From Ampelocalamus luodianensis (taxonomy: Eukaryota; Streptophyta; Magnoliopsida; Poales; Poaceae): DNA of 64,000 bases. The notes beneath the pieces are model-generated. The model was not told the DNA's origin, searched no databases, and was given only the letters and a program-made list of their open reading frames with translations. Location: positions 5,125,501 to 5,189,500 of the forward strand of contig CM070617.1 of the NCBI GenBank assembly GCA_036346255.1, given 5' to 3'. This document shows, piece after piece, positions 47,101 through 58,718 of this stretch. Position numbers and translations under genes: made by a program. Each line of letters opens with the position of its first letter. Position 1 is the first letter of the stretch.

Positions 47101-50100
47101 GTGTGTGTTACTAAGAGGCTATCAATACATGGTTAAACTAGTAAACCCACTTCTGAGTTCAAGATTATAAATTCAGTGATATGTACCTCAACAACAGAAG
47201 GCCTTGCTAAAAAATCATGAGAAGATAAATTTCGCCAGACCAAACAGTGAAGACGGGGCACCTATACAAACATTTTAAGGTACTAGAAGTTAAGGTAAAA
47301 CCTCAAATATGGGTAGAAATTTAAATTTTCACTGTAACACATGAAATCGGTCACTTTGTACTATGTAATATGTTGGAACTAATCTTGTTGCACTAGTTTG
47401 TGTCCCACGTCAGTTGTTAGTTGGTGTTTGCATGGTCAAGTAGTCCGGTATGCATGATGGTGTTGTGTGAGTGCATGGAGCCAAAAACGTGCATGCGCAC
47501 GTTGGGTTTGAGTTGTGGGCGTTATGTTTCTTTTTTGGCAGTGATCCGGATTCATGGGAAGGTGCAAATCTCTCGGATCATGGCGTGATGGTAGGAGGGA
47601 TTGTGGCCTGATGGTAGGAGGTCCTACTGGTCATATCTTGCATGTAATTTACTTCCTTTTTAGTGTTTTAAATAGAGAAGAAAAGAAAACAAAAAAGATG
47701 CAAGGAGTAGTTGTGCGTTGCATCTCGCTGTGTGCTCTCTTCCTTGTGTTCGTGTGTGTTGCATCTTCTGCAAGTCGATTCCAACATAATATACATACAT
47801 ACCTTGCTGGGAGGCAGCTGAGCTGTTACATCTTCTATGAGGTCAAACATTATATCATCCGAATTATCGCTAGGAGCAGCAAGTTCTGGGTCAAATGTAT
47901 ATACACCTATGAACTCAGCAACATCGTTTAGTTTCACTTGACTTTCAGGCATGTCATAGACCTGCAAAGCAGAAACAAGACTGTAAACAATAGACGACAC
48001 AAAAGAGAAAAGGAAGAACAGCAAATTAATTGGCTAATGTGCATTTCACATACAAAAGTTTAGGTGCTTTACCTTCACTAGACATGAAAAGGAGCTTCCA
48101 TCAATATGATGATCTCCCTCATTCTTCTCTGGCGCGTGATCTTCACTCACTGGCATTTCTGCTGAACTAGATGAGCTCTGGACATCATCTTCCTTCTGAG
48201 AAGGGAAGACAGATTAAATCAGATTACCAATCTCATTTTATATGACTTAGGGTTAGCAGGAAATCAAGCAGTTTGGTTAACTAAATATGCTATGATTCAA
48301 TTGATATAACTTAACTGTCCTGTTTTATTAGCATGCCAATCTATAACCAGACAAGCCAGTTGGAAGACGACATATATGTAGGCTAAGTAAATGTTAGATG
48401 AAGCTCACAAACACAAACCCAAACGAGAAAATAGATACACGCAAGATTATGAGATAAATTAGTGTGCGTATGGGCAAATAACAAATCAGAAAGCATAAGC
48501 ATGGATTTGCTTTGTAAAACAAATGATCATGTAAAATTTACCCTTCACAACGAAAGCAAATTGAGTTCAATTCTTACCGGTTTCTTATTGAATGAAGAAC
48601 ACTCACCATTCCCATTTACTGAAACCTATAGCAAGCAATGCATTAGATGGCCAGACTGGTTATTGGACAGACAAAGTGTCAAAAAAAATTGTTGCAGCGA
48701 ACTTGACAAAAGCTTACATCCATGGCATCACTATCTCCATCTCTCTTCCTTTTCTCCCTTTGTTCGGATGTCAAGCAGCTCAACATTCTTCGCAAGTCAG
48801 GTCCAGGGGAAGACTTCAGTGTCCAAGAATTCTGTCCAGGCACCTGAAAGAAGCCAATCACACGATCCAGGTGAATTCCACCAGCTGCCCCTTTCAACAA
48901 AGGACTTCTAGGACTAATAAAAATGGAAAAAAGAGCTCATGGAAGCAGTAACATACAGGCACACAATGGAAGAGATGGCGCTCCCAAAGATGTGAATCAC
49001 ACGGGTGTGGCATTGAGAACAGTGAGAAATCTGTGAACTTGTTCGTCCTCCAAGTTGACCCACTCTTCACAAATGATGGCTCAAAATAAGCATAACAACA
49101 GCTCCAGCTTAACAACAGTTCATGAGCACAATCAGTTCAGTACCTTGAAAGCACCAATGTAGAACTCATTCCCGAGCATGTCCTGAACCATTCCCCGGAA
49201 CCGAACGAGGGTATTCGGTTTGATCAACCCCAAATTTGATACATCCAACACCGGAACCTGGAAATTAAAACATTTTTTGTACTTAGAAGTATCATTTACA
49301 CCAAGTCACCAACAATGCGAAATCTCCATAATTTGTGCAGCAATCTCAGCATAAACACAGTCCATTCTGATCTGAAATAGCAAAAATGTCTCTTTCCCCA
49401 CCTAGGATATGTATGAGAACATAAGTTCCTAACCACATTTGCTCTTACTGACAACACCAGATTCAATCGAAGTTCCTTAGTTCTTCAAGCATTTTCCTTT
49501 CTTTTTATACCAGTCATTTTTTTCCGTTTGCAATGCAGATCATTACATTAAAAGATCGGACATTTGATAGTTTATGAGGAGACCAATCGATCTATAAGAC
49601 TATAACTTCATCCACAAGGAGGCAAACGCCAAACAGATCACGAAGATCGCAACTGAACTAAACTTGTGTAATGTAAGACAGCAGAAAACACAAGAACAGA
49701 AAGAACAAGGGTTTTTACCTTGTCCAACCCGCCTTGCTCGAAGAGGAAGGAGCGGAACACCTCGCTGGCGCCCCAGTCCTTCCTCCGGAACGCCGCCACC
49801 GGGTCTGCTCCTCCGGATTCGGCGGCGGCTGCGGCCGCCTGTCAGGACCCAAAACTATAGGCTAGAATCAACCGAATCAAACTGTATTTGGGGAAAGTTT
49901 GGATGCATATATTTGGAGGAAGAACACATGGATACAGCTAGAGCTTAAAGAGTAAAGTAAAGCAGCGAAAATGAACTAGGGTTTTAGTCGATGCCTCTCC
50001 CTTACACGGCGGCGGCATATATGTGCTCACTTTCGGCACTGCCAGCTAACACCGGTCAGAGTTTACAGTTTCAACACAGTGAATAGTAAAGGTGAATCCA

Positions 50101-53100
50101 AAACGAAGAGCAGTAAACAAATTGATCGTTCTGGTCTGTTGGATCTCCACGAAACGTTATCTTGCAATCTGGTCCGCATGTTCTTTGCCCAGTCCGAATG
50201 TTCACAACATCTCCACCCTACGAGTTAACTTAATGAACCGCATCGATGCTTCTCACCGTCCGATAGCTGAATCATCTCCCGCGCTACGAACTCAAATCAA
50301 GTTCTCGATGTCGACAATGCTCCTTCCCGAGATCCTTGACCTCAAGGATGAAATTGTGGGAATATTCGATATGAATTTAGCATCCTCCCATGTAGTCGCT
50401 CGAGGCGAGATTAGCCCAAAGAATCCTCCATTGAACCACCGGCTCATTGTTTCTAGGAATAACCCTTCTTTCCAACACTACACCGCTCCGATGCACGCGC
50501 CCTTCAGATCCACCAATGGCAAGTTCTTGCTGGAATCACTTTGAGCCCTATGTGCTTCTTCAATTGACTAACATGAAAACTGGATGAATTTGACAACCTT
50601 CGTGTAATAGCAGCTTTATAAGAAGCTCTCCCAATCTTTTCCAACACACTGTATGGTCCATAGAATTTGGAATGCAATTTGTGGTTTTATGCAATCCTAA
50701 AGCATTATGACTAGTATGGTTGCATTTTGAGATATACCATATCCCCAACCTCAAGGCTCCTTTCTGTCTGTGTTTGTCAAAGAAGAACTTCATCCTAGAA
50801 CTTGCAGTCTCTAGATTAGCCTTTATAGCTTCAAAATGCACTTCCTCCTCTCGAACCATATTTTTGGTCTCTTGATTACACCTTGAGGTAACATAGCTTC
50901 AGTGATCAATGGAGGCTTCATCCCATATAACGCTCAAAAGGAGTCATCTTCAAAGAGGTATGAAATGAGGTATTGTACCACCACTCCGCTTGTGACAACC
51001 ATGAGTGCCACCTTCTTGGGCTAGCAAAGGTCATGCATCTCAAGTAATTTTCTAGACATTGATTGACCCTTTCAGTTTGCCCATCTGTTTGAGGGTGGTA
51101 GGCACTACTCAATCTTAGTTTCACCCCAAGAGCCTTGAATAGTTCTTGCCACAGACTACTTGTAAATATCCTATCTCGATCAGATATAATTACAATGGGT
51201 AAGCCATGGAGTTTGTAAATGTGATCAAGGAAAATGTCTACCACCATTGGACATTGTAGGGGTGCTTCAAGGACAAGAAGTGAGCATATTTTGTAAATCA
51301 TCCACTACCACCATTATCACATCCTTTTCTTGATTTGGGTAGTCCTTCAATGAAGTCTAAGGTGATGTGGGTCCATGCCATATCGTATAGGTAGAGGTGC
51401 AACAACCCCTGTAAGGTATATTTTCGGACTTGTTCTTTTGACAAACAACAAGACTCTTTGACAAAAGATGTGACCTCGATTTCATACTGTGCCAATAAAA
51501 AGGTTTTTCATCCTTTGATAAGTTGCTCTTTCCCGAGTGCCCACCTAATGCAATTATGGAAAGAGTTCAAGAATGCTCTTTATATTGGTGTTAGTGCCAA
51601 TATATATCCTGTCCTTATATCTCAAAATTCCATTTTGCAAGGTAAATGGTAGTGCACCATTCTTGTCAATCCTCAATTTGGTCTCCAGCTCCTGGCACTT
51701 GCTGTCCCCTTGGTAACTTTGTATTACTTCATTTATCCAATGAGGTATTGCTATGGTAGTCACCATGGCTTCTTCTCTAGAGGGTAACCTGGATAAGGCA
51801 TCGGCGGCCTGATTTTCTCTACCTTTTCTGTATTCCACTTTGTAATCATACCCCATCAACTTGATCATGAGCTTATGTTGTATCCCTTCAATCAATCTCT
51901 GTTCAGATATGTATTTAAGACTTTCTTGATCGGGCTTATCACCAAACTTGAACCCATTAGATAATGCTTCCATTTTTTAATGGCTTCCAAGATTGCTAAT
52001 GCCTCTTTATCATATGTTGACATTGCAGCTGATTTTGGTCCAATGGTCTTGCTCATAAAGGAAATAGGTCTCCCCTTTTGCATTAAAACAGCACCCAAAC
52101 CATACCCACTAGCATCAGTTTCCAAGGTAAATGGTTGTGAAAAATCAGGAAGGGCAAGTACTGGAGCTTGAGTTAGTGCTTCCTTGACTTTGATAAAGGC
52201 TTGTTGTTGTTCCTTTCCCCAGCAAAAGGCATTCTTCTTCAAGGAATCAAACATTGGCCTGCATATTATCCCAAAATTCTTAATGAACCTTCTATAGTAC
52301 CCTGCCAAACCTAGGAACCCTCTCAGCTGAGTGATATTTTCAGGTTTAGGCCAATCCTTAACTGCCATAATTTTACTTGGATCTGTTGATACTCCTTTGA
52401 TGCTAATGATATGCCCCAAGTACTCCACTTGTTCTTGCCCAAACACACATTTGCTCCTCTTGGCATACAACTGATTTTGCCTCAAAACCTTCAATACTTG
52501 TTGCAAATGACATTGATGGTCCTCCAGTGTTGAGCTATAGATGAGTATATCATCAAAGAATACTAACACAAATTTTCTCAAATATGCTGCCAGTATTTTG
52601 TTCATCAAAGCTTGGAAGGTGGCTGGGGCGTTAGTCAATCCAAATGGCATGACTAGGAATTCAAAATGACCAGTATGTGTGCTGAAAGCCGTCTTATAAA
52701 TGTCTGCAGGTTGCATCCTTATCTGATGATAGCCTGACCTGAGATCCACCTTTGAGAAATACCTTGCTCCGTTCAACTCATCCAACAGGTCTTCAATGAT
52801 AGGGATAGGGTACTTGTTCTTTATAGTGTTAGAGTTCAACTGTCTATAATCAATACATAGCCTCCATGAACCATCCTTCTTCTTTACCAATATGGCTGGA
52901 GATGAATATGGACTGACACTAGCTCTGATTGTTTGAGTTTTCAATAATTGTTCCACCAACTCTTCCATAGCATCTTTCTTGTAATGGGGTAATCTGTAAG
53001 GCCTCATATTAACTGGCTTAGCATCTGCTACTAAAGGTATAGTATGATCTTGTTCTCTCACAGGAGGCAATTCTGTGGTTTCTCTGAATATATCTGAATA

Positions 53101-55947
53101 CTCATTAAGGACTTGTTGAATTTCAATGGGTATCCCTTTCAGTCCTCCTTCAGTAGTTACAACAGTCTTGGAGTATAAAACAGCCCCAATCACCCCTTTA
53201 TCCATTAGCTTATTTAACTGTGAAGCATCAATCACACGTTCTCTTTGGATAAGTCTCATCCACAAACTTGATGTTTCTCACCCCATCTTTGCAAATGCTA
53301 AATTCTCTGGTTTTCAGGTTAAGACTCACTGGACTATGTCTGTAAATCCAGTCGCTTCCCAATATGATATCATACCCCTTTAGTTCCAATATTCGGAAAT
53401 CAGTGGTAAATTCTTCCCCTTGTATTTCATATTTACAATTTAAACACTTCGATTCACTTGACAATGTGCTTCCATTAGCCACTGCTACCTTGATTGGCAC
53501 ATGGTTACTGATTTTGCACTTAGCCTTGAGTGCAATGTATGGAGTTATGAAAGTAGTAGTACTTCCACTATCTACCAAGGCCATAACATTAATCTTACCC
53601 AGCTTAACTTTCAAGGTGAAGGTGCTGGCTCCAGAGCTAGTTCCCGAAATGGCATGCATTGAAACTTGAACTTCGTGGTCTTCCTTCGGTGCTCGGGGAT
53701 CGCTAGGTGGTGTTGTGAATACCCTTCCGATTTCCTTCATTATTCTCTTCCTCATCTTCCACAGCTTATCAAATGAATTTGTTTCGAATTTGCATACCTC
53801 GCTATGGCCAGAACCCAAGGTTCATTGCACTTGAAACACTTTCCTCCATTCCATTTGCTTCTGAACTAGCGTGAGTCTTCTCACTATGTTCCTTCATCGA
53901 CATTTTCCTTCTTCCATTTAGACTGTGTACTCCTTGATAGCTACCTCTAGAATTCGTCCCTTGATTCAATGTCTGCACCTTCTTATAGTATTGACTATTC
54001 TCATAATTTCTTGCATGGGCATAAGCTTCAACTAAAGAACCTGGTTCCAATGACTTCAAAGGAGTTTTAATATAATTCTTCAATCCTGATATAAAGAAAT
54101 CCAGAAAATCCCTCTCCTTTAATGCAGGGTTAGTTCTTTTAACTAGGATCATCATATTTTCAAACTTATCTATATATGTTTCCACTGTGCCTTCTTGGTT
54201 CAACCCCCTAAAAGCTTCAATCACTTCATATCTTGTTTCTGCAGCAAACCTCTTCTTAATCATGTCACAAAATTGTTGCCAGGATAAGAATCCAGTGTCA
54301 ATATCATTACTGCTAATCCACTGGTCTGCTCTCCCTGTCAAATAAACCTCTGCTATGGATACTTTCTGCTCATCTGAAATTCTGGCCAGCTCAAAATATT
54401 TTTCAGCTTTTCGTATCCATGCCTCAGGTTGTTCTCCATCAAATTTGGGAAATTCTAACTTTGGACCTCTACTGAATTGTTGGTGATATGGATTCAAGTT
54501 CCTTGCTGGCCACTGGCTATTGTTACTATGCTGGCCATCAGGAGCGCGTGGCCATGGGTAATTCCACATCCGTCTCCCGAGCGGTGGAGTTACTCCTTGG
54601 GAAATCGAGGATTGTATTGAAATGGAATGTAAGGTGGTACAAATGGCGAAATGGAATAGGTGTCTTGTGGCGCAAAGGTTCCACTTGCCATAGGATAAAC
54701 ACTAACCCCAAAAGTCCCATGAGACAATCCACGACGACCATCATGAATTCCTATCTCTTCCCATGGTTAAACTCGGTATGTTCACGGTCGAATACTTCCA
54801 CTAACATTCCACAGAGGAAAGGTAAAAGGAACATGGGAAATTTCCGATTTGTATTACTCAGATCACCATTCGGGGCAAACGAATGTCCACTACCCGGTGT
54901 TGCTCTTGGGTGCCTCAGTTGTTGTTTGCCAAATCCTGGACTATCATCGTCCCCTCTCATCGCCAAATTGCTAGCCACTTCTCCTGCCCCATTCTTGTCC
55001 ATCATAGTTCTTAACATGTCCATCACCATGTCAAGTTTAGAAGAATTAGATTGAACCTGTTCCTGGAATTGCCCCAATTGAACCTGAACATGCGCCGAGT
55101 CAGACTCCATTTGTTGCTGCATACGAGCCATCTCCTTCTTGATATCTTCCACTTCACTCATTTCTTCTTCGGTAGATCTAACTCCCTTGGGCATCTTGAT
55201 CCTCTCTACAGCTTAAGGAATTTTACAGGAAGAGATCTAGGATCCTTCCCAACCCTCACTGTTAGTATCACCCTTACTTCCTTGTACAGATCTGATTGTT
55301 TTCGCAAGCCAGATCAGGAATTTTACCAGGAAAATAAATTTCCCAACCTTCTCCACTCACGAACAAACACAGATCTATATTCCGCCGAAGATCGGTGTGC
55401 TCTGATACCAAAGATGTCAGGACCCAAAACTATAGGCTAGAATCAACCGAATCAAAGCAGTATTTGGGAAAGTTTGGATGCATATATTTGGAGGAAGAAC
55501 ACATGGATACAAACTAGAGCTTAAAGAGTAAAGTAAAGCAATGAAAATGAACTAGGGTTTTAGTCGATGCCTCTCCCTTACACGGCGGCATATATGTGCT
55601 CACTTTCAGACCGCCACTAACACCGGTCGAGTTTACGCTTTCAACACGTTGAATAGTAAAGGTGAATCCAAAACGAAGAGCATAAACAAATTGATCGCTC
55701 GTCCATTGGATCTCCACAAACGTTATCTTGCAACCGTCCGCATGTTCTTTGCCCAATCAATGTTCACAACATCTCCACCCTACGAGTTAACTTAATGAAC
55801 CGCATCGATGCTTCTCACCGTCCGATAGTGAATCATCTCCTGCGCTACGAACTCAAATCAAGTTCTCGTGTCGACACCGCCGCTCTCGAAGGTGGCGCGC
55901 ACCGCGCCCAAGGGGTTCCCGACGAGGTCGTACTGTGGCCCCACCAT
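41106..55947 (-). CDS. ETG1: MCM-binding protein (MCMBP/ETG1), exon 1 split by a retrotransposon
   Basis: MCMBP binds MCM helicase subunits in the nucleus and helps release them from DNA and establish sister cohesion; the plant gene ETG1 is an E2F target. Fourteen exons run in order: 55947-55877 plus 49839-49719 (exon 1, split), 49257-49144, 49064-48957, 48843-48718, 48625-48578, 48195-48073, 47961-47803, 47261-47187, 47047-46934, 46834-46632, 46527-46392, 45993-45769, 41392-41325 and 41220-41106. All joins are in phase, except within exon 1. The start MVGPQYDLVGNPLGAVRATF, then FRRKDWGASEVFRSF, GSTWRTNKFTDFSLF, the LVTGVLQLPQGTHL core and the C-terminal LSMEHWQMVKELERLR match the family. Length is about 599 residues if exon 1 is rejoined, as in Arabidopsis ETG1. 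Removing the insertion and one target copy leaves the exon-1 halves one base out of frame, so this copy is probably disabled. Confidence 0.9.
41581..41971 (-). repeat. 3' LTR of the copia element
   Basis: TG..CA ended repeat sharing long identical blocks with 44608-44953 (for example GATCGGGTTAGGGTTTTGGT). A minus-strand CATATAAG near 41860 is a likely TATA box. Confidence 0.85.
42160..43540 (-). pseudogene. copia pol relic: reverse transcriptase and RNase H
   Basis: On the minus strand the remnant begins near 43540 (RYKARLVAKGFTQ in one frame) and continues with VTSMDVKTTFLNGDLEE. It then has KKSIYGLKQASRQWY and the catalytic YVDD motif (43285-42992), a CTRPDLAF segment, and RNase H motifs (GYTDSDYAGD; LYCDNEPAV; KHIDIKYY; ADPLTKGLP) ending at 42160. 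Several frame changes and stops separate these pieces. Gag, protease and integrase are absent. Confidence 0.85.
43541..44593. other. Non-retroviral leader of the copia element, GC-rich half possibly captured
   Basis: Positions 43541-43950 are AT-rich, with a CGTTGGT motif recurring about every 70-130 bases. Positions 43990-44590 are very GC-rich with long open frames on both strands and no gag similarity. This occupies the place where gag, protease and integrase should be. Its origin is unknown. Confidence 0.45.
44608..44953 (-). repeat. 5' LTR of the copia element
   Basis: Shorter and more diverged than the 3' LTR, with several small deletions relative to it, but the outer terminus (GATCATTCTAACA) is identical. 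Confidence 0.8.
44959..45768. other. Rest of ETG1 intron 12, GC-rich, unassigned
   Basis: The GC-rich block 44970-45640 begins with a poly-C run near 44985 and has open frames on both strands, the longest minus 45146-45649. No motif or transposon end was recognised. It may be an older insertion, since introns of this gene are otherwise AT-rich. Confidence 0.35.
49840..50316 (-). repeat. 3' LTR of the gypsy element
   Basis: 477 bp, abutting the downstream piece of ETG1 exon 1 and reading in the same direction as the gene. Confidence 0.93.
50560..53818 (-). pseudogene. gypsy pol relic: protease, RT, RNase H, integrase
   Basis: The protease part (53818-53228) has the active-site VDSGST motif. 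The longest intact frame (53265-51892, 457 codons) holds reverse transcriptase with VKKKDGSWRLCIDYRQLN, KVDLRSGYHQIR, MPFGLTNAPATFQ and the catalytic FDD of VFFDDILIYS, and then the RNase H start TLETDASGYGLGAVL. Downstream frames carry the RNase H end and integrase pieces: ITLDFIEGLPKS near 51370, and IVIISDRDRIFTSSLWQELF with YHPQTDGQTERVN (51301-50918). Frameshifts near 51900 and 51490 and later stops break the polyprotein. Confidence 0.92.
53802..55194 (-). pseudogene. gypsy gag relic
   Basis: A coiled-coil-like Gln/Met-rich start (55194-54751) is followed in another frame (54569-53802) by the retrotransposon gag core with KLEFPKFDGEQPEAWIRKAE. A zinc-knuckle-like CFKC appears at about 53840-53800 in a shifted frame. 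At least two frame changes separate the parts, so no full gag can be made. Confidence 0.85.
55416..55876 (-). repeat. 5' LTR of the gypsy element
   Basis: 461 bp; it ends directly at the CCGCC duplication in ETG1 exon 1. Confidence 0.93.
55877..55947 (-). pseudogene. ETG1: Stranded 5' piece of ETG1 exon 1
   Basis: This encodes the conserved first ~23 residues of ETG1 (MVGPQYDLVGNPLGAVRATF) and is then cut by the 5' LTR of the gypsy element. It is the only part of the CDS on this side of the insertion. Reading from here enters the LTR (V D T after the break) and soon stops. Confidence 0.85.
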
Positions 55948-55974
55948 CCTCTCTCTCTCTCTCTCTCCCCCCGC
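55948..55974. repeat. CT microsatellite in the ETG1 5' leader
   Basis: A (CT)n run of about ten units followed by a C run lies directly upstream of the ETG1 start codon. Confidence 0.8.
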
Positions 55975-56049
55975 CTTCTTGGGAGATTGGGAGCAAGCAA
56001 TGGCGGGGAAGTGGTGAGGCGAGGGAAGAGAAGTTATTGTGGGTGGGGG

Positions 56050-56102
56050 TTTCGCGGCACTGGCGGCGGCGCTTCCCGCCGTTTCTGCTCCCTCTTCCCG
56101 CC
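56050..56102. promoter_or_regulatory. Cluster of E2F-like boxes in the ETG1 promoter
   Basis: TTTCGCGG at 56050-56057 fits the E2F consensus WTTSSCSS exactly. TTCCCGCC at 56073-56080 and TTCCCGCC (followed by AA) at 56095-56102 match the E2F core. All lie 100-160 bases upstream of the ETG1 start codon. ETG1 in Arabidopsis is a named E2F target, so these sites fit S-phase regulation of the gene. Confidence 0.6.
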
Positions 56103-56109
56103 AATGCTG

Positions 56110-56739
56110 CTGAGCTGGGCCTATCGTTTGGGCCGAATGAGGCGGCCCAGTTTTGGCATGTTTGAAAGAAAAGGAAAAGGGCCAGGATTCAACACTGAAA
56201 AAATGAAGCTTTTTAGGATACTCTATTTAATATGAATTGTCTATTTTTTTATTCAATAGTGCAGATTGGTTAAGATTTAGTTATACTACACCCGTAGCAT
56301 AAATAGTAAAATTCCAAAAGAGATAGAATTGTAATTGCTCATTTGAGGATCACATGGCACAAGATTAATATTTTGAACACTAGTTGAAAAAGTCTATAAT
56401 ACCCTCAAGAAAAATTATAAATACAAAGAAAAGTTTATAATGGTCTTAACAAAACAATGGCCAGATTTTATTTATACTAGCACTAAATACTACCGATAGA
56501 ATGTAATGTAAAATTCCTTGAAAATGAAAGTGCAACATGCGTGTCGTCATCCATGGCGAACCAGAAAATTTTGGGCTTTTTCCGAATCTTCTTTTGATAT
56601 CTGCAAGACTGCAATGGCCTCTCAATGATAGTGTGTATATCCGAGATGAGAGAACAATAACTACGTACAGTGTACTAGCACATGGACGTACGTGCATATT
56701 GATGTGCGCAAAATATCGCATGGTCTAGGCGCGCGCGTG
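56110..56739. other. Intergenic, no gene recognised
   Basis: AT-rich DNA between the ETG1 promoter and the OVATE-like relic, with short open frames only. Confidence 0.4.
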
Positions 56740-57368
56740 TTAACCAAGCTGATCGTTCACTTGTGTGTCTACCAAGTCGCCACTGGCGCTTCCATGGTCG
56801 CCTTCGCTGCTGGAGGAAGTGCCCGTGGGGTCGGGGAAGAGGTCCTTGCGGAGCTCGCCGTAGAAGCGGCAGACCATGTCGATGAACACCGGCGAGGTGA
56901 GGCTGCCCCACGGCCCCACCACCGCGTCAGCTCCTCCACGTCCGCCAGGTCCCCCACCTTGCCCACCTCCGCCAGCATCTCCACCAAGCACCGCTCGAAC
57001 ATCCTGCACGCCTCCTCCTCGTTGTAGTCACCCGCCGCCACGCGCGGGCGCCTGATCAGCGCCATGGTCACGTACGCCGGCGTGACCGGCGACAGGAGCG
57101 GCGCGCAGGTGAGGTAGCGCAGAAGAGTTTTCCTGGGACGCCGCGCGGTGTTGGTGGTGGCACACGCGGACGCGGACGCGGACGCGGACACAGGCACGAA
57201 CACCGCAGGGTCCTTGTCCCGGCTGGTTACTGTGGTTGGCACGACGACGAGGCGTTCGAGACTAATTTGAGAGGTGAGATTTGAGACTTGAGAAAGAGCA
57301 ATGCTAGTTATGGATTGGTGGGAGTGGTGGATAGGTCTCCTGTCATGTGCATTGTCGAGAAAAGTCAC
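56740..57368 (-). pseudogene. Small OVATE-like protein, one frameshift
   Basis: The minus strand reads from a Met at 57368, or more likely a later Met such as 57064 (MALIRRPRVAAGDYNEEEA). It continues through an EEEACRMFERCLVEMLAEVG stretch and DLADVEELTRWWGR, then the next segment GSLTSPVFIDMVCRFYGELR continues one frame over and ends at a stop at 56740. A single missing base near 56920-56930 explains the break. The layout (acidic helix, EML, DVEEL, SPVF, then a helix with FYGEL) resembles the C-terminal OVATE domain of plant transcriptional repressors (OFP family), but weakly. It is either a decayed gene or a sequencing error. Confidence 0.45.
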
Positions 57369-58718
57369 GAATGAATCATAAGGGCATCTTCAAAAGAAGA
57401 GACGCTTATTATATAGATGCTTAAAGAGAGAGGACAAGGCTACGTCACGAAAGCATTTATTTATACAAGAGTCACCACCTCCAATGGAAGCAACTATTTA
57501 ATAGATGCTTAGATAATTGTCCGCGCGTGTGAACTGCTCCCAAGCGTCGGCCTCCTCCTCAAGCAGCGCCTTCGACACAACTGCCTGCGATTCTGTCCAC
57601 CGTGGCAAGGTGAGGCAGTTTTTTTTTGCCAAACGCCCAGTAATAGTATAGCCCCGCGTTGTACATGGCCTAATGGGCTCATGAGCTGAGCTGACTAGAG
57701 CCACCTCTACTTGGTTTACCCCTCCACTCCAAGCCGAGGGTCCAATCCAACACTTCCGTTGCACCCCGTCCTACTCCTCAGGCCGCGCGCGCTGATTGAT
57801 CGAACTCAGCGATGGATGGGTCACGAGGCACCGCCCGCCCGCCCGATCGCGCGTCCCGCCGTGCCCGCGCCATCCGCAACACGCGCGCCCACCGCAAAAC
57901 TAACCGCCCGCCCACCCGCTTCCATACTCTCGACGCGGAACTCACGCGGCCCTGCCCCCTCTAGTTTTCGGCGACTCGGACTCTCCTCGCACCGCGCACG
58001 ATTACGGCTTGTTGTAGCCGCGAGCGTCGCGTCCACACTCCACACCCCGCTCCCTCCCAACGCGGCCGCCCGGGAACACACGCCCACGCCCACGCCCACA
58101 CATCATGGACCAGCGGAACCTCCTCCACCCTGCTCTCAAGTCTTCACCACAGCTGTGCGAGTCCGCACGTGTGATGTGTCTCCGCTAGCGATGAACCACT
58201 GCACTTGCGCTCAGCTAGATGTACCAACGATCTGACAAATTTTGGCTCAAAACACCTGTCTTATCTTTACTACAGTGAACAAATGATCCAATGATAAACC
58301 GAGCTTTATATCGCAAACTAGAAGCCGAGAGATCACTCCACATCTCGCGTGACCAAAACATCAGGTACAAAAGAATGTAAACTACGTATTGATATTTATG
58401 TCTTGCTAGCAACTTACAATGGCGAAGCAGATGCTCGACATATGAAAAACAATACAAGAGAGATCTCCTGTCCTGTCTCTAGCTTCAAGGTAGATCTGCC
58501 ATCTGGATTCTGGAGTAGAGGTAATAATACCCTCTAAAGAGTGTGATCCATTTACTAACAGCGTCACATGGTAACCTCCCTAAAAAAAGAAGGAAAAAAA
58601 AGCCCAAAAATGGAACAGGAACGTTCATTACACTCAGGGTTGGCTTCCAACCCTACTATCTACCTACTAAGCTTAGTTCTGTATAATACCATATACTAAT
58701 ACCAGAGCAGTTTAGTTT
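57369..58718. other. Intergenic; GC-rich ORF at 57711-58235 unsupported
   Basis: The GC-rich block 57780-58140 is open on both strands (174 codons plus) without any motif. The right part is the 3' flank of the transporter gene. A MITE-like stretch near 57380-57520 has TAGATGCTTA repeated at both sides but no firm ends. Confidence 0.35.

Larger units (their letters stand above)
49840..55876 (-). mobile_element. Ty3/gypsy LTR retrotransposon, 6.0 kb, in ETG1 exon 1
   Basis: The element has LTRs at 49840-50316 and 55416-55876, both with TGTC..GACA ends, and a 5-base duplication, CCGCC, at 49835-49839 and 55877-55881. On the minus strand the primer-binding site TGGTATCAGAGC (55411-55400, matching initiator tRNA-Met) lies four bases after the 5' LTR, and a purine-rich GGGAAGGAGCA precedes the 3' LTR. 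Domain order is gag, protease, reverse transcriptase, RNase H, integrase, which defines Ty3/gypsy. The LTRs differ by several small indels and substitutions, and the ORFs are broken, so the insertion is not very recent. Confidence 0.95.

Noticed and set aside
50560..55194. Possible endogenous pararetrovirus because of RT and RNase H
   Set aside because: LTRs, tRNA-Met PBS, a 5-bp target duplication and an integrase with a gypsy domain order identify an LTR retrotransposon; no movement-protein or coat-like gene is seen.
57711..58235. 174-codon GC-rich frame
   Set aside because: Pro/Arg/Ala-rich, no motif, and the antisense frame is also open.
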